Assembly (NCBI GenBank): GCA_000320545.1
Contig: ADNK01000336.1
Coordinates: forward strand, 1-48,126
Source of the DNA: Bigelowiella natans CCMP2755
Lineage: Eukaryota > Cercozoa > Chlorarachniophyceae
Direction of reading: 5' to 3'
Length of the DNA stretch: 48,126 nucleotides
Shown: positions 35,220-45,102 of the stretch, one piece after another
How the letters are laid out: each line of letters begins with the position of its first letter
How positions within the stretch are numbered: the stretch's first letter is position 1
The notes under the pieces: model-generated
What the model was told of the DNA's origin: nothing
The model's database searches: none
The model's input: only the letters and a program-made list of their open reading frames with translations
Position numbers and translations under genes: made by a program

Positions 35220-35616
35220 CATACACAGCAAAGGTTGCGTAGAAACATTCTTAGTCATTGGCAAAGAAATGGTTCCTGAAAAGACCTAATTGAATCCATT
35301 CAATGCTGAAACAGACGGCGTATGCACAAGCTGCTACTTCGACAGCAGAAGAAGCAGCACAGCGCGCGGCGGAAGAAAGTATATGAATACGATGATGCAG
35401 ATGCAAAGGACGAGTTGAAGATTAGGGACTTAGAGGTAATCATCAACCGCTGTGGAGGAGTGAGAGCTGACCGTGACTTTCAAGACAGTTTCTAGACAAT
35501 GTGTCGTGTTTCGTTTGAGCTATTTTGCGAAATAATCTTGACGGAAATGACCAAATAGCATGAATCCGCAGAAAGGGAGGGAGGAGAGTGGTATACGAGA
35601 TGGCGATTTGTTATAG
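31044..35616 (+). CDS. Secretory-pathway protein of unknown family, about 19 exons
   Basis: Phase-consistent exons: 31044-31244, 31430-31534, 31777-31807, 31932-31963, 32109-32146, 32357-32426, 33008-33082, 33207-33227, 33447-33476, 33625-33637, 33721-33787, 34122-34152, 34300-34361, 34581-34720, 34779-34858, 34958-35001, 35103-35150, 35315-35435, 35572-35616, giving 417 residues. The N-terminus MALIYQVRAIIVLLFCVGAEA is a clear signal peptide. Then come an acidic stretch (FYDDDDDNWDSDGEGD), a helical part with a UBA-like look (FGKMGFNEDGARMLL; ELGICDRSTAAYALYHNRGD), a Lys/Arg/Glu-rich coil, and a basic C-terminus (RRRMHKLLLRQQKKQ). The family is unknown. An alternative reading keeps exon 3 open to a stop at 31860, giving a 129-residue secreted protein with a His-rich tail. 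In that case the downstream exons belong to another gene. Exons of 13, 21, 30 and 31 bases are unusual. Microsatellite sequence in exon 34581-34720 would be coding. Confidence 0.58.
32188..32248. repeat. CA/GA compound microsatellite
   Basis: Short CA run followed by a (GA)n run in the intron after exon 32109-32146. Confidence 0.9.
32438..32551. repeat. GAT triplet run followed by a (GT)n run
   Basis: Two microsatellites in the same intron, after exon 32357-32426. Several more (CA, TA and poly-C at 32834-32990) follow before the next exon. Confidence 0.9.
33102..33147 (+). repeat. Perfect tandem duplication of a 23-base unit
   Basis: The unit beginning ACAACTTATG and ending TTAACCGT occurs twice in a row with no mismatch, in the intron just after exon 33008-33082. 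Perfect identity suggests a recent local duplication. Confidence 0.95.
34090..34110 (+). repeat. Poly-C tract in an intron polypyrimidine region
   Basis: About 20 C after a T run, just before the acceptor of exon 34122-34152. It would serve as an extreme polypyrimidine tract. Confidence 0.9.
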
Positions 35617-36298
35617 CGTGAATACTTCACTATCTCATCATCACCACCTTCTTCGGTCTTTAAGATTGTATATCATATGCGTTAGGCACGAAGAGAACGT
35701 CGCCGCCATCGTCGTGTATCCTCCCCGTCTAATAAGTATTAGCACATCCAAAAAGCCCAGGAGGCCATGTATTCAGTAGTTTTGATGTCTTGATGACGGT
35801 ACATTTGTGAGTGCAATCCACATGTACTATGTGAGAAAGTACATATAGAACATAAACATAAAGGTTGGGTTCATGTTCTCACGACCCCCCTGAAATCACC
35901 ATGCATTATATGCCATTCATGTTCTCACGCGCTGCGGTGATATTGCTAGATCATTACGATGTAGCGTGCACAGTGACACATGTCGTACGCGCTCACGGCT
36001 GCTTGAGTGTGCTAGCTGTTGGCACATACAACTCTTTGAAGAATTTGACTTTGCAGCAATCGTACGATATACTAGTATACTGTGTTGGCTAGTTAATGTC
36101 ATGTCGTCAGCAAAAGCTGATAAATAACAACCAAATTCCATGCATGCAAGAGCATTGACAGCGCCGCTGCTCAATAATCCGTAGTGCACAGCTGCTTTCT
36201 TCACATCGAATTCGTAGGTGGCGCAGTTGCATAACGATGAACAATCGCGGATCTTCCTAGAGATTACGTCAAAACACGTTGTGTGTACTACCAGCTGT
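35617..36298. other. Intergenic, convergent 3' ends
   Basis: No supported exon. A 14-base word, TTCATGTTCTCACG, occurs at 35870 and again near 35926. Confidence 0.5.
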
Positions 36299-37630
36299 TT
36301 AGGATGATCTTTTTCTTCCGCCTTTGCCTTTCATGTCCAGAAAATAAGAGCTTTCATCCCTCGCCTTGTACATCTCCTTTTCCCAGCTGCCGATGCATCC
36401 TTGCGGTGGGAACAAACGATTGCTTTCATCAGCGATGGAGTCAAGCTTCTTGATGTCATCTTCGTCGAGCCGGACGATGTACTGTGCAAGAGGGTCAGGA
36501 TTATCGTAGGATGGCGCGAACAAGCTCCCAACCTCAACGCCCTCCCGTTTCAGCGCCGCTACTGTCCAATGGAATGTGATATGCTCGTGCTTTACAGGGA
36601 ACCCGCTTAACAGGTCCACGTGCTTCTCCTTCACCTCTTTCACAGAGTGTCCCACAGCTTGCACGTACTCCCATCCCCCCGCTCTCCGCAGAATTTCGAA
36701 TGCGTTTTGCATCGAGGGAGGCATCTTGGTCAGATCAAGGTAGTCAGGCCGCGGAGAGCCGAACCAGCGCTCGTCCAGCCATCCTTCGCAGCTCGGGCTT
36801 TCGAGCAGGAGAGACACGCCGGACGACTTAGCCACCGAAACGAGGCTGTTTTCCGCCCTTCGATCAAGGATGCTGTATGGGATTAGATTTGACCTTAACT
36901 GGATCCCCTCGCCGATGCACGCCTCTATCTGCTTCGAATCCATGTGAATTCCGCCCAAATGTTCGATGAAGCCCCTTCTCTGCAGTTTCTGATGGATGCC
37001 TATCGCGTCCATGAGCCGGCACGGACCCCAGTGTTGCAAGCAACCGACCTGAACAAGCGGGAAGCTAGGACTTTCGAGCACTTCCAAGGGTTCTATGTAG
37101 TATCTTCGCATGATATCCTCCTCGGAGTTCTCGTCAAAGTCAACCAATGAGGGGTCAAACGTTGGAATGAAGAGAATCTCCGTGAGAAGATGGTATTTTT
37201 TCTTCTCCCATTTCCGCTTCAGCTCTACTAGGCCCTCCAGCATGGCTACACCCGCCTCCTCGTCGGCAGGGAGGGCAGGAAATTGAAAGGCGGTGAATCC
37301 TAGCTTGGCGAGTCCGAAGAGGATATCGCTGGCTTGCGAGGGGTTGTAACTCTGCAGGATATTTCCGGCATCGATGATTGTAAGTGGGGCGCTAATGTTT
37401 CCTATTCTAAAGCGTGGAATCTGGTTAACAAGCTCCTCCGATCGATATCGTGGAGGCTTGCCTTCTCCCCTGCACCGCGTCAGCTCAGTCCTACGCCCGT
37501 GAACAGCCCCTCGGAACACTGACCTCGGTCTAATGATGGATCTTCCCGTGCGCGATGGGGAGACATCGAACCCCACCGCCGTGGTAATGAGAACAACGAT
37601 GCAAGGAGGCAGGAGGGGCCATGCTCGCAT
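36299..37630 (-). CDS. Aldo/keto-reductase-like protein with probable plastid-targeting leader, intronless
   Basis: A single open frame of 443 residues if started at the ATG at 37630. An in-frame ATG at 37723 would add 31 residues. I prefer 37630 because MRAWPLLPPCIVVLITTAVG is then an N-terminal signal peptide followed by GFDVSPSRTGRSIIRPRS, a Ser/Arg-rich stretch beginning after AVGF, as in bipartite plastid leaders (ASAFAP-type) of heterokont algae. The mature part resembles the AKR barrel: GGIHMDSKQIEACIGEGIQL, SNLIPYSILDRRAENSLVSV, GVSLLLESPSCEGWLDERW, YVQAVGHSVKEVKEKHVD, and a late REGVEVGSLFAPSYD. AKRs reduce carbonyls with NADPH, but I could not place the Asp-Tyr-Lys-His catalytic tetrad, so activity is doubtful. 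It is the only large single-exon gene in this window of heavily spliced genes. Confidence 0.75.
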   Translation of the reverse strand: MRAWPLLPPCIVVLITTAVGFDVSPSRTGRSIIRPRSVFRGAVHGRRTELTRCRGEGKPPRYRSEELVNQIPRFRIGNISAPLTIIDAGNILQSYNPSQASDILFGLAKLGFTAFQFPALPADEEAGVAMLEGLVELKRKWEKKKYHLLTEILFIPTFDPSLVDFDENSEEDIMRRYYIEPLEVLESPSFPLVQVGCLQHWGPCRLMDAIGIHQKLQRRGFIEHLGGIHMDSKQIEACIGEGIQLRSNLIPYSILDRRAENSLVSVAKSSGVSLLLESPSCEGWLDERWFGSPRPDYLDLTKMPPSMQNAFEILRRAGGWEYVQAVGHSVKEVKEKHVDLLSGFPVKHEHITFHWTVAALKREGVEVGSLFAPSYDNPDPLAQYIVRLDEDDIKKLDSIADESNRLFPPQGCIGSWEKEMYKARDESSYFLDMKGKGGRKRSS

Positions 37631-37723
37631 CTCGATCTTCGGATATGCTGTTAGAGAAAAAGGGCTTTTGTGATGGGAATTTCGTGCTGCGACAACGATT
37701 ATTTCCTCCTTTAATGTACTCAA

Positions 37724-38432
37724 AATTTTAGATATTTTTTACCTATTTTTCCCTATTTTTCCGCTTTAAGGAGAAACATTCCCACTCGAACACCGCGAGG
37801 TGTTTTTGTGCTGCGACTGGATTAAAGCCGTTGTCGCCGGGATGTTATGCGAAGGATTTCATGATATTTCGGGGAGATTTCAGCCCAGCAAAGGAAGGGT
37901 GATACCCACATCACAGCGAGGCATGAAGCGAGGCGACGAAGAGACGCGCGAACAATTCTTGTACCTCCTACGGAATACGTGCACACCTCTGCAATGTGGG
38001 AGAGGGAAGAAAGGGGAGACGGCGATTTTTGGCTGCCTGTTCCTATTTCGTCGCAACTCACTCTTTTGTTCACTATGCGCATCACAGGCGAAGAAAGAAG
38101 CGGCAAAAACACATCGGATACGTGCCCTTCGTGTCCAGCGGTCGGGGTGGCGGCACACGAATTCGTGCGCCAGCACCCAGAGACACTGCTGGGCCAGATG
38201 AGCACAACTTTCAAGTGATAAGAGAATCGGTTAGGGCTGGGGTTAAGGTTGGGGTCAGGGTCAGGGTTAGGGTTAGGTGAGAAATGGAGCGTCCAAAGAA
38301 CAGTTTTGAGCCTTCCTTTGTTGAGCGAAGTTGAGTGATGTGAGTGAATTTTGGCACACATCATGTGACATGCTACTGATTGTGTTCTGTCCGCCAATGA
38401 TGTGAACAATTTGCCAAAATCATCAGCTAGGA
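37724..38432. other. Unresolved region, no confident gene
   Basis: Overlapping long open frames occur on both strands here, helped by GC-rich sequence. One minus-strand frame runs 38856..37822, but it is low-complexity, crosses a telomere-like array and overlaps plus-strand coiled-coil exons. A plus-strand frame near 38075-38215 ends in RQHPETLLGQMSTTFK then a stop and might be a 3' exon. I cannot choose. Confidence 0.35.
38229..38277 (+). repeat. Degenerate interstitial telomere-like array (TTAGGG/TCAGGG)
   Basis: Reading the plus strand there are TTAGGG, GGGGTTAAGG, GGGGTCAGGG, TCAGGG and TTAGGG, TTAGG units in head-to-tail order over about 49 bases. The G-rich strand is the plus strand. 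Confidence 0.8.
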
Positions 38433-39646
38433 TTGCCGAATGGCAGGCTGTCGAGTCCCAGCGTTTCGCTGAGTGAAGATCGGAGAGGAAGAAGACGGGA
38501 GGGAGGCAGTTTTCGAGGGCGGGCAGGCCATCGTCATGGAAGGGGGTGGAGGGGTCATTCAGAGAATGTGCGAGTTCATGCAAGCATTCGGAGGGATGGT
38601 GGCAACCCGAGACGTGAGCTCCAGGCTCGAGCTGGAAGAGGAGGAAGAGGTGAGAGCATGGAGGGGGGAGAGAGGATTTTCTGACTTGGTGAAAACCATC
38701 TCTTACCTTGCATTTCTCATGCACATTTGCGATGTTTTCATAATCGATGCTCGAATCCTCGTTTCTGCTCAGCTGGCAATGCCATTGTTCAATGCCCCTC
38801 CCGTTCCAGTTCGGAATTGGAGCTGGCAAAGCTAAGGGCGGAGTTGGCAAGGGCAAACGCGGCGCTAAATCGGGAGAAAGTGGAAAATGAGATCAAGCAA
38901 AGAAAAATCGAAGAGCTCAAAAAGGCAAATGAGGAATTTTCAAAAGTCGAAGTGCAGCAGAAAGAGGTAGTTGGGGGGACGTGAAAGAACCACGATGCGT
39001 GTCTCATCCGCTACCTTGCCTGCTTTTGAACCCGAACGGGATTTACATAGACTCACGTTTTCGAATTTGGAAAAACCAAAAAACCAACTCGAACCCCAAA
39101 GTGTTCACATCGAAATCCCTGTGATGACGCTGAACCAGAAGCCATAATTTTGAATTCCTTGGAACTTGTGTAATCGTCGTAGTCATCATCATCTGAAGCA
39201 TTCCACACACGAAGGTGAATGAGAGGCTCAAGGAGAGAGCAGAAAAAGCTGAAAAAGAGTTGTGTGAAGAGAGAGCAAATGCTGATGAAAGGGTGAGAGC
39301 CGAACGATTGAACGCGAGGGAAAAGAATGAAAATATGAGAAGGAAGAGGAGAATGGCTCGGAGCCGATCTGACAATGACGGTGCGGATGCAAATCGGGAG
39401 GACAGCGGAGACCGTCACAATCACATTGATGATGATGACGATGCCGACGACATCGATTGCAAGGAGGACTATGGGAATGAGGATCGAGAACACTGTGATG
39501 GATTTTGTGCGAATCAGGACGATGGAGGACGGGGAAACCTCGTCAATCTCTCGTCATCTGAAAATGTCAATGGAATCAGAAGTCAGGGCTTCAGCTCCGA
39601 AGGTTGTTTTCTTAGATCGAGTCTTAATCCGAAGAGAAATACATGA
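38433..39646 (+). CDS. Coiled-coil protein with acidic tail, family unknown (first exon uncertain)
   Basis: Exons 38773-38966 and 39215-39646 form a strong, in-phase coiled coil: SELELAKLRAELARANAAL, KQRKIEELKKANEEFSKVEV, then NERLKERAEKAEKELCEERA and EKNENMRRKRRMARS. An Asp/His-rich acidic stretch (HIDDDDDADDIDCKEDYGNE) and a Ser/Asn-rich tail follow. A first exon 38433-38649 with ATG at 38433 fits the phase, but its Arg/Gly-rich product is odd. A competing frame over the same bases reads VIQRMCEFMQAFGGMVATRD and SSRLELEEEEE, which looks more protein-like but does not fit the next exon's phase. Function unknown; similar sequences occur in many structural or chromatin proteins. Confidence 0.5.
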
Positions 39647-40178
39647 AGATGATGATGATGATGAACATGATGGTACATTTTTAATGATGGAAGTCATTCA
39701 CTGAAATAATTGCATGATGAAGTAGTTTGTGTACAATAATCGAAAAAAATATGTAACGGACACAAAATTGTTGAATTTTCTTATGATGAGCATTTTACCA
39801 CCACCAATGTCTTCACATTGTATTCGCTCTTTGAATGCCATGAAAAGACCAAATCGGCAACTTTCGAGCTATTACAAATACGTGCCTTCACCATTTGCGA
39901 GGATCAAGCAGCAACGCCTTCAAGGGCAGCAACATGTCGGACGACTTTTGTGTAGAATGACTTTGAAAAGAAATAGTGAGCAATAAATATGACAAACTCG
40001 AAAGCTTGTCCTAATTTAGTTAGAAGTTAAATTGCAGTCTAAGAAATTGTATAGTTTTATAGCGTCTCAGCTTTATCCATAAATATTACGGCACACGTAT
40101 GGACACACACACACACACGCACACATATATATACACACACAATCCCTAAAACGAATCCCTAAAACTATTCACATTTGA

Positions 40179-40217
<39 letters not shown>

Positions 40218-40912
40218 TGTGTGTGTGTGTGTGTGTGTGGAGGCAATATGACAAGATCTTCAATAGTGAAGATGATTTGTGTGTACACTAAACAGAAACC
40301 TGGACGATTTGACGTACCCTATATTATCTGAAAAAATCGACGAAAAGCGCAGAATTCATCTCTGGTGGAAAAAACAAATGGAATCATGAAATCATATCAA
40401 CCAAAATACTCGAGGATTTTGTTTCATAGATACCACATTTTGTTACTTCCCCATATTGCATCATTTACCCTTATCCATAAAGATAAATAAATGTAATAAT
40501 GAGAAGAATAAGATATGTTTTTACGTCTGCCTCAAATATTTCCCATCTAAACAGATTCCTAACAATTGCCGGTGCATGCTGTCTTGCAATGCGATATCAA
40601 CATATTCGAGGCTATTTTTCACACCCATGACGATGAAGAGAAGTGATAGTGTAGGATTTCCTTAGCTTCGTTACAGCGCAAGAGTTTTAATTTTTGTTAG
40701 TGGGTACCGTGGAAAACTGCTCCATTTTTGAAATAATCTAAATGCAATTTACACAGGTATGGAAAATTGCCCAAAATCACTTTTAAAATCGGCAGTTCAC
40801 GGAAGAAAGAGAAAGGAAGGGACTTTGGTGGTCTCACGAGCCATTTCTTCACTGAACTTTGGGCTGTGAGTCATTAAAGCAGACGAACAATAATGACAGA
40901 GATGCATAAACA

Positions 40913-40952
<40 letters not shown>

Positions 40953-40968
40953 CATGTGACAACTAGAG

Positions 40969-41004
<36 letters not shown>

Positions 41005-41011
41005 AAAATAC
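39647..41011. other. AT-rich spacer; may hide upstream exons of the HECT gene
   Basis: It holds CA and TA-GT microsatellites (40101-40241), TA (40917-40947) and CA (40972-41002) runs. The N-lobe start of the HECT domain is missing from the gene downstream, so exons could lie here, but I could not identify them. Confidence 0.4.
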
Positions 41012-42577
41012 ATGTTTCAGAATTTGGCGGAGAAGAAGGTTGGCGGGAAGAAGCTCTTTACATCGATAGATTCTAATCTCGGTATGATGCTTCCCACACG
41101 ATGCTCAGCCAATCAGCTCTCTTCGGAAACAAGACGTGCATATTTAAACGGTAGCTTTGGCGACTTAAACATGATGCAACATGTCTGCGAAAGATTCATC
41201 AAATATATACATTATGTACATGCACATATATCCGCACATCATTTTTTTCATTCTCGCCTGTTGCTGCTACTCACTCTATCCTTACCATCACAAATGTGGT
41301 CATTGCCAACGTCATTACAGTCGGACGATTCTTCTGCATCTGCATCCTGCACGATAAGAAGATACCGATGAAGTGGTAAGCAGTAGCTAAGACGACAAGA
41401 CATAATACCCTCAATTGACTCATTCCTGATCGCTGATATGACATACAGGATGCCAGGGCTGCTCCTGGACTATTTGATGTATATTGAGCCAAAGTTTGTA
41501 ATGCACGCAGATAACTATAGGAGTAAAAACTGCCATGATCTCCTGAAAGATGTGGAGGATTTTAACTTGAACAAGAACGTAATCTGCAGGAAGATACTTA
41601 CGAATATCAAAACCGAGTAACTGAAATAATTGTCATTATCCTCGATCATTGTCGTTCGCCTTAATCACCATAATCACAATCATCATGAAACATCGACGAA
41701 ACAGCATGGACACACGATGGGGGCAGATGAATGAGCTCCGTCATTCATTCCAGCTGCCGAAAATGGAGAAGGACGACGGCGACATTCTGACACCAAAGGA
41801 TACGATCAAGTAAGAATACATAGATGGGGTGTTGTGTTTAATTCAAAATTCATAGTATTACCATTAAAGTTCTTTTCATTAGAGAGCTTGGAAACTTCAT
41901 GCAAAACTTTTTCATCGATTCGAGAAAGGTAATAACATGATAGGTATTGATATTTGTGAGAAGTATCGTATTGCAGCGGAGATACCATTATCTTCGACGT
42001 CATAACCTTTTTTCGTGCATATGGTAGACTGCGTTGGAAGCCATCCGAGACGGATTTCGTTTGGTAAGCGAGGATGCCAAGATATTGGAGATTGGCGAGA
42101 AATAATGACAAAAAGCACTCAAAAGCTAGTTATAATTCTTCGCATATTCATCGTCGTCATCATCAATATCACATTCATTATCCTGACCATAATGCATCAT
42201 CGTCTGATCACACATCATCACCATCATCACCATCAATCATATCATCATCGCCATTTATCCATGTGGACGTAATCACCCCAGGTTGGGGTGAATGAGTCGA
42301 GTGAGTGCGGTGCTCCTATTCTTGGTGATATACTTCGATACACTGTGCACACGAGAAAATCTCGACTCAAAGCGATAAGTTACGAATGATTCACAACACC
42401 AATAACGGCATCATTAATTAAAGTATTTCACAAAACACAAAATACAAGTGAGAGTAGTGTTTACAACGATAGAGCCAACAGTTTGACACTATTTCTTGCT
42501 TGGCCGTACTGCTGCTCAAAATCGGTGTGTTTGTAGAGTTTCCACAAAAGGGACATTTTTAAAATTATAAATAAGTA

Positions 42578-42611
<34 letters not shown>

Positions 42612-42996
42612 ATACACCATCTTCACTCACGGTGGCTTCCTCCTCCTCTTCCTCTCACAGCCCTTCCTCCGGTGGACGAAAACACGCGTAAACTCACTAT
42701 AAATGCAATCGTGTCAAGAGACCAAATAAAATCAGAGGAGGATATCGTTCAGGTTAAGGAAAAGACTGTCCAAATTTGTTGGTAGAGGAGAACAAATATA
42801 TCTTTGATAAACTCCTCATCTTTCATCTTTCGCCTTTCACCATTTCTGTTTAGGCCGTGCGTCATTATTTGAAGCACTGCTCTATTAAAGCACTCGAGGA
42901 ATTTCTCATGTGTTTTACTGCGGAGTAAGTGCTCGAGTAGAATGAGCAGATCACTGCGAAGAGACCAGCAAACAGCATGCATTTTGTGAATATATG

Positions 42997-43080
<84 letters not shown>

Positions 43081-43786
43081 GTGTGTGCGCATGTGGGTGC
43101 GGGTGTAGTATACAGCGACGGTTTCATTGCTTCTCCTCTTCGCTCTCTAGTTACCATGTTCACACACACATCTACTTTGTTGCTGCTGAACCTACAGGCT
43201 TGCAGCGCCAACGAAGAAAATCCCTATCTATGTCAACCCCGATCTCTACGCTGTATGCCGTAGGAAAAGTAGCAGGGAGAAATGAGAGTGAGAGAGAGAG
43301 AAAATTAGAGACAAAGTTATACATGTATATGGTTTGCGCTTATAATGAGTTTTATCCCTTTGCCAGCCCAGAGCCCAGACATGTGAAATAGTGCGAAGTA
43401 TAGGCTTTCCTCCTTATCAATCCAAGGCCGTGTCTCTACAAACATGGTATAACTCTACCGAAACGACGACCTCAAATAAACTAATTCGTGGTTATGTTGT
43501 CTTTCGGAGAACATCCGATCGGACTCATAATTTGACGGCCAGAATTCCACATTTTTTGTCGAAATCTCGGTTGAAATGACAGATTTAAATTTCACACTGG
43601 TTTGTTTTCTACTTTCTTTCAAAGTATGCGTGCTACGTTGTGATAGTATCCAATTAGTAAGAACCATAGGAAAACGATATTGGAACTTCGTATTTACTTG
43701 CAATAATTGCTTCTAGGGTGAAGGAAAAAATCGAAGAAACTGTGCTAAATTCACGCGACAAATATGGAGCTGCTGCTTTGGAGTAG
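41012..43786 (+). CDS. HECT-type E3 ubiquitin ligase, C-terminal domain (N-terminus unresolved)
   Basis: Twelve exons joined in phase: 41012-41081, 41321-41375, 41449-41616, 41705-41809, 41883-41928, 42028-42063, 42282-42300, 42661-42752, 42854-42924, 43198-43252, 43367-43446, 43717-43786. HECT ligases take ubiquitin from E2 onto a cysteine and pass it to substrates. Recognisable family landmarks: NLVGRFFCICILHDKKIPM (the F-x-G-R helix of the N-lobe), ALEAIRDGFRLV before the hinge, VQAVRHYLKHCSIKALEEFL (compare FWxxLxxFxxxxRxxFLxF), and the catalytic tail PRAQTCEIVRSIGFPPYQS, with Cys in the position of TxCF, then VKEKIEETVLNSRDKYG up to the stop. About 288 residues are modelled. A full HECT domain is about 350, so the first 60-100 residues and any substrate-binding part are missing upstream. 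The ATG at 41012 may be internal. The spacing to the usual TG-S-R-x-P element is poorly conserved. Confidence 0.8.
42988..43080. repeat. Two (TA)n runs separated by a short GTATACATG spacer
   Basis: In the intron before HECT exon 43198-43252. The two TA runs are about equal in length and could form a hairpin in the transcript. Confidence 0.9.
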
Positions 43787-45102
43787 TAGATGTGCAGTCA
43801 CTGTTGCATGACCGAATTGCAAATTGTGAAAGTCAGGCTTTTAGTGATTAGATGCATGTGTTAGTCTACATGCTTAGCTGCTTTCATTTTGACCATCTTT
43901 GTCCCATGCCTGTCAGCACTCTCGCTCGCTTGCTCCAATGATTGTCGAGAGATTGCTAGATTGCTCTCGCTTTGTCTCCGTTGGCTAGTTGGGTGCAGGC
44001 TTGCCAGCTAGCCAGTCCTAGCTAGCTAGAGTCGCATGCTGGCTAGCTGGCATGCGAGCTAGCGAGGTTCACAGTGCTGGAGTGAATGCACAGAGTCGTT
44101 CAATGATGAATTCCAATCATTCGCGATGGTTTGTTGCAGCACAACGCCGCGCTGAAAATCCAGCAGCACTTGTTGCTTTTTGCCATTCGCAGCACGCATC
44201 GAGCACCGATGATGCAAGAACATGCAGCGCAAAGTTGACGATCAATTGAACCTTGAGCATTGCAGGCTGCACAGCACGATGGTTGGGTTTGTGTTCTTAC
44301 ACGATCACCTGCGATTCACAAGTTCAGTGTTGTGATGTTCATCACTTTTCAAACGTTTGGCTTGCAATCATTCAGGCGTTCGTCTCCCAATTGAATCAGC
44401 TGTTCATTGATCAATTGATGCACGCGTTGCATTGACGATTGGAAATGATGCAAGCCACAAAGTGTGCTGACTCGGTGTCTGAGACGTGAAGGTGCACTTG
44501 CACGCAGTCAACCAAGTAGATTTGATCAACGCTTTGTTCATTGTTCATTGTTCATTGTCCAAGCTAGCAAGGCAACAAACAAACAACCAAACAAGCGTGA
44601 TGCAGAACCACACTTGCAATTCCAAATGTTGCATGACGTTTGCAAAGTGCGAAACGCAGTGCCTCGAACTAGCTTCAGTGAGGACCAACTGAATTTGAAA
44701 ATTTGGCATTCCAGCTGCACAGAGCAGCGCAATTGGTTTAAACGTGGAGGCGACGCAAAGTGACGCAACGCCTGCTCTTCGCAGGAACTTCCTGAAGGCT
44801 GCACTGCATGATGGTCCGCGGCTCGGTGTTCCGAAGGAACATCCAGCAAGACATTAGTTTTGGTGGAGTCAGAGGCATGAAAAAAAGAGGAGCAGGTGTA
44901 GCAATTGGGAGCAGGCAATTGGGAGCAGGCAGGCGAAGAGGGACCCAGGGTGCTTCCACCATTTCCAACCTTGAATCTTGCAATTTTGGCTCATTTTCTG
45001 GTCGCACTTGAATGTCGCACGATCATTTCGCCTCGCATTTGAAAGAAAGCATTTTCCGATTTTTTTTCACTCGGAAACGCCAAAACCATCCAGAACGCCA
45101 TC
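43787..45102. other. Intergenic with short palindromes and direct repeats
   Basis: No supported gene. CTAGCTAGC/GCTAGC palindromes cluster at 43980-44070, a TTGTTCA triple repeat lies near 44536-44558, and a 14-15 base direct repeat (CAATTGGGAGCAGG) occurs twice in tandem at about 44902-44930. The pectate-lyase-like gene's promoter should be near the right end. Confidence 0.45.

Noticed and set aside
38433-38649. Confident first exon of the coiled-coil gene
   Set aside because: Two frames compete over the same bases: the one that fits the phase looks less like protein, so the exon is kept only as tentative.
37822-38856. A 344-codon open frame on the minus strand
   Set aside because: It is low-complexity, reads the telomere-like array as a Pro/Asn/Asp run, shows no domain, and overlaps plus-strand coiled-coil exons that look more convincing.
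42994-43391. Tyr/Ile-repeat open frames around the HECT intron
   Set aside because: They are translations of TA microsatellites.
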